Source: Treponema sp. (GTDB lineage Bacteria > Spirochaetota > Spirochaetia > Treponematales > Breznakiellaceae). Taken from it: DNA of 8,599 nucleotides. Where the stretch lies: positions 1 through 8,599 of the forward strand of contig JAITBO010000130.1 in NCBI GenBank assembly GCA_031283505.1. Direction: 5' to 3'. Below are positions 1 through 7,662 of the stretch, piece by piece. A program made the position numbers and the translations under genes. The notes beneath the pieces are model-generated. The model was not told where the DNA came from. It searched no databases and worked only from the letters and a program-made list of their open reading frames with translations. Positions within the stretch are counted from its first letter, which is position 1; every line of letters starts with the position of its first letter.

Positions 1-304
1 CCATGCACCGGAGGGCGATCCGGTAATCAAAGTGAATATCCGCCGAAAGGGGCATGGCGACCCGTGCGGCCAGATTGCCCAGAACTTCCGCGGCTTCCAT
101 GTCCGGCACGGCGAACCTGAGGAGGGCGCATCCCATGTCCCCCAGGCGGCGTATCCGCCCGCAGATAGCTTCACCCCGCTCACCTTCGAGGTCCGCAAAG
201 GAGAGGCGATCCTTCCACATTGTCTGAACGGCCACAGGATGACCGCCCCCGATATAGAGAGGACTTACATGATCAAATCCGCCGATTTTGATTACACGGG
301 ACAT
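1..304 (-). CDS. ispG: IspG (GcpE), 4-hydroxy-3-methylbut-2-enyl diphosphate synthase, N-terminal part, runs off window
   Basis: This is a partial gene: 101 codons from the ATG at 304, leaving the window at its left edge. IspG is a cytoplasmic iron-sulfur enzyme that reductively converts MEcPP to HMBPP, the penultimate step of the MEP isoprenoid pathway. The visible part is the N-terminal barrel region. It shows an IGGGHPVAVQTM segment near residues 18-29 (compare IGDGAPIAVQSM in E. coli), GCALLRFAVPDMEAAE near 58-73 (compare GADIVRVSVPTMDAAE), and PLSADIHFDYRIAL near 85-98, a hallmark of the family. Between the VQTM and FAVP motifs it is about 7 residues longer than E. coli IspG and carries MWKDRL in place of the usual SMTNT segment. 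The cluster-binding cysteines would lie beyond the window. No in-frame ATG, GTG or TTG precedes 304 back to the atpK stop, so this start is the best choice, although no Shine-Dalgarno sequence is evident. It lies 80 bp downstream of atpK on the same strand, with a hairpin between them. Confidence 0.88.
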   Translation of the reverse strand, partial: MSRVIKIGGFDHVSPLYIGGGHPVAVQTMWKDRLSFADLEGERGEAICGRIRRLGDMGCALLRFAVPDMEAAEVLGNLAARVAMPLSADIHFDYRIALRCM

Positions 305-323
305 ATAACGAAAGGTGAGGCGC

Positions 324-365
324 GAGGAATTTCCAGGAACCCTCTCGGGTCCTCGAAAATTCCTC
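324..365 (-). other. Long imperfect hairpin between atpK and ispG
   Basis: GAGGAATTT at 324-332 pairs exactly with AAATTCCTC at 357-365 (9 bp). Inside this, 335-337 pair with 351-353 and 339-342 with 347-350, with small bulges and one mismatch between. The total is about 17 pairs around a 4-nt loop. Read as minus-strand RNA, the loop is GAGA closed by a C-G pair, which is a GNRA-type stable tetraloop. It begins 19 nt after the atpK stop and ends 19 nt before the ispG ATG. There is no T tract after it, so it is not a classical intrinsic terminator. A partial terminator, an RNA 3'-end stabiliser or a processing site are the likely roles; which one is inference. Confidence 0.7.
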
Positions 366-384
366 TCCCTCGATTCGGAGGATG

Positions 385-819
385 CTACAGGCTGGTCATC
401 GAAAGAACCATCGCGAAAAGGGCGACGGTTTCGCAGATGCCGACCACGGCGATATACTGAGCAAAACCCTTGCCGGTTTCTCCCTGGGCATCCGCCGCCG
501 CCGCTCCCGCCTGACCCTGGGCTATGGCCGAAAAAGCCATACCTAACCCGGAAGCGAGGCCGAACCCAAGATACAGCCACCCGTTGTCCGGATTCACCGC
601 CGCCGCAACCTTCATCTGACCCATCAGAATAAAGCCGTAGAAGGTCTGTGTCAGCGGAGCGCCCGCGAAGGTCAGCAGGGTCATCGGAGCCGGTTTATTG
701 CTCAAATAGCATTTTTTCCACGCGCCGATGGCAGCCTGACCCGCAATACCGATACCAATTGCCGAACCGACTGCGGCAATACCCATTACAAGACCTGCAC
801 CTAATAGTCCTAAACTCAT
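385..819 (-). CDS. atpK: V-type ATPase subunit K (rotor ring proteolipid, duplicated hairpin)
   Basis: This 144-aa membrane protein forms the rotating ion-carrying ring of the V-ATPase. It has four hydrophobic helices arranged as two homologous hairpins: roughly residues 3-33, 45-70, 80-108 and 117-142. Helix 4 carries the ion-binding carboxylate, Glu130 (VGICETVALF). The matching place in helix 2 is Gln58 (PLTQTFYGF), so only one carboxylate remains per four-helix unit, as in V-type rather than F-type c subunits. Thr57, Gln58, Tyr61, Gln101 (SAIAQGQA) and Glu130 match the Na+ ligand set known from Enterococcus hirae NtpK (T64, Q65, Y68, Q110, E139), including the 29-residue Gln-to-Glu spacing. 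The start has a good AGGAG 7 nt upstream. The gene lies 30 bp after atpI and is the last V-ATPase gene of the operon; a hairpin follows its stop. Confidence 0.96.
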   Translation of the reverse strand: MSLGLLGAGLVMGIAAVGSAIGIGIAGQAAIGAWKKCYLSNKPAPMTLLTFAGAPLTQTFYGFILMGQMKVAAAVNPDNGWLYLGFGLASGLGMAFSAIAQGQAGAAAADAQGETGKGFAQYIAVVGICETVALFAMVLSMTSL

Positions 820-849
820 AACCGACTCCTATTTATATGCACAAATGCA

Positions 850-2709
850 TCATTTTATATCCGTTTTCGCAAACGGCTTATACGCGACACCCGCCCAGGT
901 AAGGCCCAAATGCCCTGAAAATTCCAGAGTATTCAGACGCACCCCATGAACAAGCACCGACAATACGTTGAGAATTAAATTCAACCCATGGCCGAACACC
1001 AAAAGGATAATCCCAAGGAAAATGAGGAAATTCCCCAAAAGCGGACCCGCCATGGCGTTCACCGTCGCGGAAATCGAAGCCCCCGCGAGTCCCACCGCCC
1101 AGAGCCTGATGTAGGACATAATATCGGAAAACACGTTGGTTATGCCCAGAATCACCGATATGATGTTCTTCAGACTGTTCACGATGGATTTTACCACGCT
1201 CCCCTCGTAACCTGCAAACACGAAGCTCAGGGCAAAACCCCCGGCAATAAGGTAGAGGGACGCAGGAAGAAAAGGAATGCGCCGGAAACTGTTGCTCACC
1301 ACCAGGGCCAGAACCACGTTGTACATCCCTATAAGCATGGCCAGGGAGCCTAACTCTCCGAACACTTTGAGGGACCTGATGTTTCTGATTATCCCCTTGA
1401 TATGGGCGATACTGAGCTGCAACAAAGCCAGAGAGAAACAGAATATCTGCAAATTCTGATCCACTATGGCTTTTGCCCCCGCGGATTGGGCGGCAGTGGC
1501 GTTGGAAATCAAAGGCAGAGAAAGGGCCCCAAAAAAGGCCGGAAGAACCGCCGCGTCAATACCGAACCATGTACAGGTAAGCACACCCCAGGCGAAATTT
1601 GAAAAACCCAGGAGGAGGAGGAGCTTCAGCCCCTGGGGAACCCCCTTCCTGGAGGTTTTCAGGGCTCCAATTACGCCAATAAGCAGAAGCAGAGCGCCGT
1701 ACCCCGCGTCGCCGAAGATCATACCGAAAAAGATGACGAAGAAGAACAGGAACCACCCCGAAATATCAACTTCGTTGTAACCCGGCACGACTTCCAGAAA
1801 GTCCGTCAGGGGATAGATAAGGCTCGCAAGCTTATTGTTTTTAAGCTTCGTGGGAACCGGATCCTCCGGGCCGGGATCGCAGGCGACAAAGGCCCAGCCG
1901 TTTTCGGCAGCCGCCCGCTTGAGCAGCCCCAGGTCGTCCCGGGGAATATACCCTGTTATCCAGGAGACCGTGAGTTCCACCGGAGCTTCCTCTAAAAGGT
2001 CCATCCCGGCCCGGGCGATTTCAAACTCTATGTCGGAAGCCAATATTTTAAGATACCGGGCCGCCGCTTCACCCTGAGGGGCAAGGGCCTTGAATTCGGT
2101 CTCAATTTCCGCCAGCCTAGACTGAATATTCCCGGCGGCTTCCGCCAACCCGGAAAGGGATCTTTCGGGGAGGAGCCAGGGGGTCTCCCCGGGAAGGGGA
2201 TCCAAGGCAACGCAGTAAACCGCAGCCTTGTCTTTACCCAGAAGGATGATCCGGCCACCGCTTTCCAGGGCTTCGTAGACCCTATGGGAAAGCTCGTAGG
2301 GGATAAGGGTCACCCCCTTTTCCGCCAGTTCCGCCAGGAGACGGGGGTCAAAGTCCCCCCATTTTTCGATGCGGCTCCGCTCCCTGGTATTCCAGGCCAA
2401 CTGTTCAAAAAGCGACTTCTTCTCCTCGCTCAGGGACAACACCCTCTCCACAAGCTCCTGGGGACCCTTGGAAAGGCCGCTTTTTTCGGCGGCGTAGTTG
2501 GCGGAACCTTTTCCCTTGGCCGCATAGGATTGCAGGACGCCCAGGGCGGTTTCGGAACGGGACTTCTGCTCCAGCAGGATCGAAAGCGCCGCCGAAGACA
2601 CGTTCCGTTTTTCCAGATGAACCACCCCGATTTCACGAAGTTTTTCCAGGGAAACTTCCCGGCTTTTATTCATTACCACCAGGGATATTTTCTTCATGGG
2701 TACGATCAT
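850..2709 (-). CDS. atpI: V-type ATPase subunit I (membrane stator, a-subunit homologue)
   Basis: This 619-aa protein is the stationary membrane arm that forms the two half-channels against the K ring and anchors the outer stalk. Residues 1 to about 300 are the cytoplasmic part, with charged helical, coiled-coil-like stretches (about 40-110 and 185-220). The membrane part follows, with several helices from about residue 315 to 580. Family hallmarks are PTKLKNN (286-292), GMIFGDAGYG (329-338) and SYIRLWAVGLAGASIS (532-547), where Arg535 is the conserved arginine expected to face the rotor carboxylate. FGHGLNLILNVLSVLVHGVRLN follows near 572-593, with His588 and Arg591, then a short cytoplasmic tail. 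Length is typical of the family. The ATG at 2709 overlaps the atpD stop in an ATGA arrangement and is preceded by AAGGAG 7 nt upstream, which favours it over the ATG four codons later and suggests translational coupling to atpD. Confidence 0.97.
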   Translation of the reverse strand: MIVPMKKISLVVMNKSREVSLEKLREIGVVHLEKRNVSSAALSILLEQKSRSETALGVLQSYAAKGKGSANYAAEKSGLSKGPQELVERVLSLSEEKKSLFEQLAWNTRERSRIEKWGDFDPRLLAELAEKGVTLIPYELSHRVYEALESGGRIILLGKDKAAVYCVALDPLPGETPWLLPERSLSGLAEAAGNIQSRLAEIETEFKALAPQGEAAARYLKILASDIEFEIARAGMDLLEEAPVELTVSWITGYIPRDDLGLLKRAAAENGWAFVACDPGPEDPVPTKLKNNKLASLIYPLTDFLEVVPGYNEVDISGWFLFFFVIFFGMIFGDAGYGALLLLIGVIGALKTSRKGVPQGLKLLLLLGFSNFAWGVLTCTWFGIDAAVLPAFFGALSLPLISNATAAQSAGAKAIVDQNLQIFCFSLALLQLSIAHIKGIIRNIRSLKVFGELGSLAMLIGMYNVVLALVVSNSFRRIPFLPASLYLIAGGFALSFVFAGYEGSVVKSIVNSLKNIISVILGITNVFSDIMSYIRLWAVGLAGASISATVNAMAGPLLGNFLIFLGIILLVFGHGLNLILNVLSVLVHGVRLNTLEFSGHLGLTWAGVAYKPFAKTDIK

Positions 2710-3338
2710 GATCCGGCTCCTTCGGAGGCGCCAATCCCCTGAGCCGCCCGGGCCAGACCGCGCTTGGCGATCTTCCCCCGGACCACTGCGGAGGTCTGCT
2801 GATCTCCCAGGTAGACCTGGATCTTCTTGATGTTGATCTTGGTCTCAGGGATCTTGATCTTCTCAAAAAGATTGACCCGCTGGGTGGTGACCCTCAATTC
2901 GTGGTCCAGCCTCCGCCGCTGTTCCTCCAGAGTCTCTATTTCCAGATTCAAAAGCACTATCTGTTTCATCCGATCCACCGCAGCGTCAAGCCATAGGGGG
3001 GTACGGGCAAGATCGTAGGCTTCCACCGCAAATTCCGCCCCCTCGAAAAGGGGAATAGCCACGCCGGCGATGTTCCCGGCGGCAGCCCTTACTTCGGTTA
3101 TTTTGAGGATACCGGGGGTAAAGACGCCGGTTTCGCCGAAGACGGCGATCCACGCCTGAAAAGCCTGATCAAGCCGGTTCCGCTCATCTTCCCGCTCCCT
3201 GATTTTGAGTTCCGTGGTCCTGATTTCCGCCTGGAGCTGCTGTTTTTTCAACATCAGGGTAGGAAGGTAACGCTGGAACATCTTGAGGGAGTCTTTCTGT
3301 TTCTTGAGCTCATTTTTGGTAAGCTTTATCTTTGCCAT
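2706..3338 (-). CDS. atpD: V-type ATPase subunit D (central shaft)
   Basis: This 210-aa protein is the long coiled-coil shaft that turns inside the A3B3 head and transmits torque to the membrane ring. The N-terminal helix (about 1-65: KLTKNELKKQKDSLKMFQRY, then LPTLMLKKQQLQ) and the C-terminal helix (about 130-185, containing RVNLFEKIKIPETKINIKKI) form the expected antiparallel coiled coil. A shorter middle segment (about 70-125) connects them. The end, with YLGDQQTSAVVRGKIAKR, resembles D subunits of the spirochaete/Chlamydia/Bacteroidetes type. A GAGGGG motif lies 2 nt before the ATG, within the 9-bp gap after the atpB stop. The last 4 bases overlap atpI. No separate F subunit, the usual partner of D at the base of the shaft, is visible in the operon. 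Confidence 0.95.
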   Translation of the reverse strand: MAKIKLTKNELKKQKDSLKMFQRYLPTLMLKKQQLQAEIRTTELKIREREDERNRLDQAFQAWIAVFGETGVFTPGILKITEVRAAAGNIAGVAIPLFEGAEFAVEAYDLARTPLWLDAAVDRMKQIVLLNLEIETLEEQRRRLDHELRVTTQRVNLFEKIKIPETKINIKKIQVYLGDQQTSAVVRGKIAKRGLARAAQGIGASEGAGS

Positions 3339-3347
3339 TACCCCTCG

Positions 3348-4643
3348 CTACTTCTTAGGCCAAAACTTCTCGATAAGTTCCGTCCGCAGCCCCGTTTCTT
3401 CAGGGCTGAAACAGTCCGCAAGGATTTCCCAGCCCAAATCCAGCGCCCGTTCCAGGGGGATGTTGACCGAGAGGTCCATCATTTCTTTTTCGAACTTGTC
3501 CCCGTATTTAAGGAGCTTTTCGTCCCAGGCTGTCATGATGAAGCCCATAGCCTTCTTTTCCAAGGTGTCCTTGAAGGCGGAATAGAGCTTGATCATGCCG
3601 TCCATCAGGGCCCGGTGATCCGCCCTGGTCTTGCCGTTTACCTGCTGTTTCAGCCGGGAAAGAGACCCGAAGGGTTCGATCCGGTCGTTTTTGAGGTAGT
3701 ACTGGCCTTCGGTGATGTACCCCGTGTTGTCCGGCACCGGGTGGGTCACGTCGTCGCCGGGCATGGTGGTCACCCCTAGTATGGTGATGGACCCGGCGGT
3801 CTCGAAGTCAACGGCCTTTTCATACCGGGATGCAAGCTGGCTGTAAAGGTCTCCGGGATAGCCCCGGTTACTGGGGACCTGTTCCTGGATGATCGAGATT
3901 TCCTTCATGGCGTCGGCAAAGTTGGTCATGTCCGTGAGGAGGACCAATACGTCCCTGCCCTGAAGGGCGAATTGCTCCGCCACAGCCAGGGACATATCAG
4001 GGATCATGAGGCACTCCACGGTAGGATCACTGGCGGTATGGATAAACATCACCGTCCGGGGAAGGGCGCCCCCTTCTTCCAGGGTGTCCTTGAAAAAAAG
4101 ATAATCGTCGTATTTAAGGCCCATACCCCCAAGGACGATGACGTCAACCTCGGCCTGCATGGCGATGCGGGCCAAAAGCTCGTTGTAGGGTTCCCCGGAG
4201 ACCGAGAAAATCGGGAGCTTCTGGGAAACCACCAGGGTATTAAAGAGGTCGATCATGGGGATGCCGGTACGTATCATCTTTCGGGGGATGATACGCTGGG
4301 CAGGGTTGACCGAGGGACCCCCTATGGGGATGAAGTTCTCGTGGAGAGCCGGCCCTTTGTCCCGAGGCGCGCCGGAGCCGGAAAAGACCCGGCCCATGAG
4401 GTTTTCCGAGAAGGAGACCTGCATCTCCCGGCCCAGAAAACGGACCGTATCACCGGTAGAAATACCCCGCCCACCGGCAAACACCTGGAGGGAAACCAGG
4501 TCGTTTTCCAGACGGTTCACCTCCGCCAGGGAGACGCCGAATATGGTGTCCACTTCCGCAAGGTCCCCGTAACGGACCCCCTCGGCTCGCACGGTGATAA
4601 CGCTTCCGGTAATGGATTCAATCTTGCTGTATACCTTCTTCAT
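3348..4643 (-). CDS. atpB: V-type ATPase subunit B (regulatory, non-catalytic head subunit)
   Basis: This 431-aa protein alternates with subunit A in the hexameric head. It has the three-part fold of rotary ATPases: an N-terminal beta-barrel (about 1-75), the nucleotide-binding domain (about 76-345) and a C-terminal helical domain. As expected for B, the P-loop is lost: the equivalent position reads [16 protein letters not shown] (146-161) with no GKT. Other signatures are [14 protein letters not shown] (125-138), [18 protein letters not shown] (233-250), [19 protein letters not shown] (259-277) and GSLSRLK (326-332), where Arg330 should act as the arginine finger reaching the catalytic site on A. 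The start ATG follows the atpA stop by 15 bp; that gap holds AGGGG and AGGAAA, both possible ribosome-binding sequences. It is shorter than many B subunits but complete, with no frameshift. Confidence 0.97.
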   Translation of the reverse strand: MKKVYSKIESITGSVITVRAEGVRYGDLAEVDTIFGVSLAEVNRLENDLVSLQVFAGGRGISTGDTVRFLGREMQVSFSENLMGRVFSGSGAPRDKGPALHENFIPIGGPSVNPAQRIIPRKMIRTGIPMIDLFNTLVVSQKLPIFSVSGEPYNELLARIAMQAEVDVIVLGGMGLKYDDYLFFKDTLEEGGALPRTVMFIHTASDPTVECLMIPDMSLAVAEQFALQGRDVLVLLTDMTNFADAMKEISIIQEQVPSNRGYPGDLYSQLASRYEKAVDFETAGSITILGVTTMPGDDVTHPVPDNTGYITEGQYYLKNDRIEPFGSLSRLKQQVNGKTRADHRALMDGMIKLYSAFKDTLEKKAMGFIMTAWDEKLLKYGDKFEKEMMDLSVNIPLERALDLGWEILADCFSPEETGLRTELIEKFWPKK

Positions 4644-4658
4644 GTTTTCCTATTCCCC

Positions 4659-6419
4659 TTAAGCCAGGTATTTTTCCGCCAGCGCTTCTACGCCGCCAGA
4701 ACGTTCGGCCACCGTGGATTCGATTTCCTTTTCCAGGGAAAGGAACCGTTCGCTTTGCCATTCCGACCCATTGTAGTCCAGGAAACGCTGCCTGAGGCGG
4801 TTAAACCAGGAACGAGCCTCGTTTTTATCCGCGAAAGAAAACTTCGACGCCAGAATTTTGAGGAGCCGGGTAAAAATATGCTTCTGCCGCTCCGGGCTTA
4901 CCGCGGCGTCCACCGCATCGAAGGAGTTCTGCTGGAAGTACACGGCGTCCAAGAGGTCTCCTTTAAGGTAAATCACATAGTCGTCTATACTCGTACCTTC
5001 CTCGCCGACAACCTTCATCATCTGTTCCACCTCGCTGCCCCTGGCCATAAAGCCGTGGGCGTAGGCGACTTTATCAGCCGGCAGGATACCTTTGTACTTG
5101 GACCATGAGTCCAGGGGGTGTATGGCTGGGTACTTGCGGGCGTCCGAACGCTCCCGGGAAAGGCCGTGGAAGGCCCCCACCACTTTAAGGGTCGCCTGGG
5201 TTACAGGCTCCTCGAAGTTACCGCCTGCCGGGCTGACGGTCCCGCCTATGGTGACCGAACCGATTGAACCGTCCTTGAGCCGCACCAGGCCCGCCCGCTC
5301 GTAAAAACTAGCGATGGTGGACTCGAGGTAGGCGGGGAAGGCCTCTTCCCCGGGGATTTCCTCCAGGCGACCGGACATTTCCCGCATGGCCTGGGCCCAG
5401 CGGCTTGTGGAATCCGCCAAAAGGAGGACGTTAAGACCCATCTGCCGGTAATATTCCGCCAGGGTCACCGCAGTGTATACCGAAGCTTCCCGGGCCGCCA
5501 CGGGCATGGAGGAGGTGTTACAGATGATCACCGTCCGCTCCATGAGGGAACGGCCGGTTTTGGGGTCAAGAAGTTCGGGGAACTCCTTGAGGGTTTCCAC
5601 CACCTCACCGGCCCGTTCCCCGCAGGCGGCGAGAATCACGATGTCCACGTCAGCGTGGCGACTCGTGATCTGTTGCAAAACGGTCTTCCCCGCGCCGAAA
5701 GGACCGGGGATGCAGTAGGTTCCCCCCCGCGCCACGGGGAAAAAGGTGTCGATGAGCCTGACCCTGGTGACCATGGGCTCCTCGGGCTTGATCCGTTCCT
5801 CGTAACAATCCACCGGACGCTTGACGGGCCAGCGGAAGGACATGGCTACCGGAAAGGTATTGCCCTTTTCGTCCCTGAGTTCCGCGATGGTTTCCCGAAT
5901 ATTGTAGGAGCCTGCCTCTTTTATCGAGGCTACGGTATAGGAGCCGTACATCCCGAAAGGCACCATGATACGGTGGGTAAAAGCCCCTTCCGGCACAGTC
6001 CCCAGGGTATCCGCCCGTCCCACCTTGTCCCCCGGTTTTACCGCAGGGGTAAACTCCCAGATTCTGTCCGGGGGCAGGGGGTCAAGATAGACACCCCGTT
6101 CCAGGAAATAGCCCGCCGCTTCGGCGAGTTTGGGCAGGGGATTCTGGAGGCCGTCGAAAACCTGCCCCAGAAGGCCGGGCCCGACTTCCACCGCCAGCAT
6201 ATCCCCGGTGTATTCCACCTCGTCCCCGATGGAGATTCCCTTGGTAATCTCAAATACCTGGAGTTGGGAAACGTCACCCCGGATTCGGATAACCTCGCTT
6301 TTAAGCTGCTTTCCGCCGGCTTTGACATAACCCACTTCGTTCATGGAGACTGCGCCTTGAAAACGCACGCTCACCATGTTGCCGTTCACGGCAACTACTG
6401 TTCCTTTTGTTCCGGTCAT
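4659..6419 (-). CDS. atpA: V-type ATPase subunit A (catalytic)
   Basis: This 586-aa protein is the ATP-hydrolysing or ATP-forming subunit of the cytoplasmic head. A beta-barrel (about 1-70) is followed by the A-type insertion region (about 110-190, containing GAFTHRIMVPFGMYGSYTV) and the nucleotide-binding domain. The Walker A motif GPFGAGKT is at 239-246. CGERAGEVVETLKEFPEL starts at 266, with Glu268 as the likely catalytic base. The Walker B-like strand VLLLADSTSRWAQAMRE is at 331-347, with Asp336. IPGEEAFPAYLES (355-367) and the TVSPAGGNFEEPVT segment (394-407) are further A-subunit signatures. A helical C-terminal domain follows. All key catalytic residues are intact. The ATG overlaps the stop of the preceding DUF2764-type gene by 4 bp (ATGA), with GGGAGT 7 nt upstream, so translation is probably coupled. 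Nothing is truncated or shifted. Confidence 0.98.
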   Translation of the reverse strand: MTGTKGTVVAVNGNMVSVRFQGAVSMNEVGYVKAGGKQLKSEVIRIRGDVSQLQVFEITKGISIGDEVEYTGDMLAVEVGPGLLGQVFDGLQNPLPKLAEAAGYFLERGVYLDPLPPDRIWEFTPAVKPGDKVGRADTLGTVPEGAFTHRIMVPFGMYGSYTVASIKEAGSYNIRETIAELRDEKGNTFPVAMSFRWPVKRPVDCYEERIKPEEPMVTRVRLIDTFFPVARGGTYCIPGPFGAGKTVLQQITSRHADVDIVILAACGERAGEVVETLKEFPELLDPKTGRSLMERTVIICNTSSMPVAAREASVYTAVTLAEYYRQMGLNVLLLADSTSRWAQAMREMSGRLEEIPGEEAFPAYLESTIASFYERAGLVRLKDGSIGSVTIGGTVSPAGGNFEEPVTQATLKVVGAFHGLSRERSDARKYPAIHPLDSWSKYKGILPADKVAYAHGFMARGSEVEQMMKVVGEEGTSIDDYVIYLKGDLLDAVYFQQNSFDAVDAAVSPERQKHIFTRLLKILASKFSFADKNEARSWFNRLRQRFLDYNGSEWQSERFLSLEKEIESTVAERSGGVEALAEKYLA

Positions 6420-7024
6420 TTCGGTACTCCCGATTCAACGCGCTTTGAGGCATTTTCCGGCTGTTCCGTGATGGAAGCGTAAAGCCCCTTGTATTCCGTA
6501 AAACCTTCTTCGGCCTTGAACAAGGCCCGCCGCTCCAGGAGCCGCAGTTTGAGAAGATAGGCGAATATTGTGTTGCTGCTGAAATATTCGATGCCCTGGA
6601 AAAGCTCTATGGCATCCCACCGGGCCTTGTCCAGGAAGATTTCCGCCTCCAGGGGGGAATCCATGGATGCCGCAGTCTTTGCCGCCGCCGTTGCATCCGC
6701 AGGATAATCCGGCGGATCAACCACCGCCGCGCCGCCTTCCCGTTTAAGACGCTGGGCCCGGTACCGGGCCAGGTTGAGCCTGAGAGCCCGCTCCCAGTTC
6801 CGCCAGTTGTTGATAAAGGCGGAGGAACACGGTTTGGGCGGCTCCCCGTAAGAAGGACCTCCCGGCGGGGACACGTCCGGTTCCAGAGTGCAGAGAGCCA
6901 GGAGCGCCAGATCCCCGGCCTGTAGAACGCCTTTACAGAGATCCTGAAAGGCCCGGGAACTCATGGGCGCGCTCTGGCCGTAGAAGAGGGAGGGAAGCTG
7001 GGCGGCTAAGTAATAGTACCCCAC
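6416..7024 (-). CDS. DUF2764-type V-ATPase operon protein, candidate C/d-like subunit
   Basis: This 202-aa soluble protein starts at a GTG 3 bp after the atpE stop, with AAAGGA 9 nt upstream. The N-terminus GYYYLAAQLPSLFYG, followed by an acidic helix-rich region, resembles the DUF2764 family, which is found between atpE and atpA in spirochaetes, Chlamydiae and Bacteroidetes. The sequence shows no signal peptide, membrane helix or nucleotide-binding motif. It has charged helices around residues 70-100 (NWRNWERALRLNLARYRAQR) and 125-190. The fixed position in the operon and the lack of any recognisable subunit C suggest it is a divergent subunit C/d, the collar joining the shaft to the K ring. 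That role is inference; the gene assignment rests on context plus the N-terminal motif. Its stop overlaps the atpA start. Confidence 0.8.
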   Translation of the reverse strand: MGYYYLAAQLPSLFYGQSAPMSSRAFQDLCKGVLQAGDLALLALCTLEPDVSPPGGPSYGEPPKPCSSAFINNWRNWERALRLNLARYRAQRLKREGGAAVVDPPDYPADATAAAKTAASMDSPLEAEIFLDKARWDAIELFQGIEYFSSNTIFAYLLKLRLLERRALFKAEEGFTEYKGLYASITEQPENASKRVESGVPK

Positions 7025-7027
7025 GCC

Positions 7028-7639
7028 CTACAGTCCTTTTGCCGCGTCTTTAAGGGTCTCCGCCAGCCTCGGGTTAAGGTAAGCCGACAGGAGTTCCGCC
7101 ACGGATTCGGCGGAAAAATCGTAGTAGGCGGAACCGTCCTTGTTGGCTATACGGAAACCAGCGGCCAGATTCCGGTCCAGTTTAAGTTCGACGCCCATTT
7201 TCAACTCCCCGGCAAGTTTGTCGTTAAAATAAGCGGCAAGGCTTTTGAGTTGGGTCTCGTTCAGGATAAGGTCCAAAGCGTCCTTTCCCGCAGCCCAGCC
7301 GGAGAGAATACCGGGCAACACGGCCTTGAGTACGTCGTCATTCAAAGAGGATGCGGTTTCCCGGGCGACTATCCGGTCCAGGATGGCTTCTATCTCCGTT
7401 TTGAAGGCCAGCACCACGTTCCGGGAGGCCTGACCCACCGCCGCGATCCCCGCTTTTTCGGTCCGTTCCGCGTCGGCCCTGGCTTTGGCAACAATATCGG
7501 CGGCTTCCTTCCGGGCGGCGGCGATTATCCGTTTAGCCTCGTCTTCCGCCTGGACTTTAAGGCGGGCCGCCTCTTCAGCGGCGGATTCAATGCCATCACG
7601 CTTGATTTTATCAATGAGTTCCTGTAACTGGATTTCCAT
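7028..7639 (-). CDS. atpE: V-type ATPase subunit E (peripheral stalk)
   Basis: This 203-aa protein is the outer stalk that holds the catalytic head still against the membrane arm. Residues about 5-85 are a long charged, alanine-rich helix (for example AARLKVQAEDEAKRIIAAAR) typical of the coiled-coil half of E. The rest is the globular head-binding domain, ending in GFRIANKDGSAYYDFSAES and LLSAYLNPRLAE, the conserved C-terminal signature of the family. I choose the ATG at 7639 (MEIQLQELIDKI), which has GAGGAG just upstream (3-nt spacing, rather short). A GTG at 7654, five codons earlier, is open but lacks a ribosome-binding sequence. The usual partner of E, subunit G/H, is not recognisable in the window. 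The gene follows the 119-aa protein by 23 bp and precedes the DUF2764-type gene by 3 bp. Confidence 0.94.
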   Translation of the reverse strand: MEIQLQELIDKIKRDGIESAAEEAARLKVQAEDEAKRIIAAARKEAADIVAKARADAERTEKAGIAAVGQASRNVVLAFKTEIEAILDRIVARETASSLNDDVLKAVLPGILSGWAAGKDALDLILNETQLKSLAAYFNDKLAGELKMGVELKLDRNLAAGFRIANKDGSAYYDFSAESVAELLSAYLNPRLAETLKDAAKGL

Positions 7640-7662
7640 AAGCTCCTCTTTCACACAAAACT

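Noticed and set aside
324..365. Intrinsic terminator after atpK
   Set aside because: The hairpin is strong but is followed by CGCGCCTCACC on the transcribed strand rather than a T run, so it is reported as a hairpin of unknown role.
32..460. Plus-strand open frame of 142 codons at the left edge
   Set aside because: It runs antisense through ispG, the hairpin and the end of atpK. The minus-strand IspG motifs are clear and this frame has none.
3348..4643. Loss of the P-loop in subunit B as a defect
   Set aside because: B subunits of A/V-ATPases normally lack a Walker A motif; the arginine-finger region is intact.
3972..5108. Plus-strand open frame of 378 codons opposite atpA and atpB
   Set aside because: It spans the junction of two well-supported genes on the other strand, resembles no family and is histidine- and glycine-rich. 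Long antisense frames are expected opposite G+C-rich codons.
5655..6482. Plus-strand open frame of 275 codons opposite atpA
   Set aside because: It lies opposite the beta-barrel and Walker A region of atpA, with no recognisable protein features; a shadow of the real gene.
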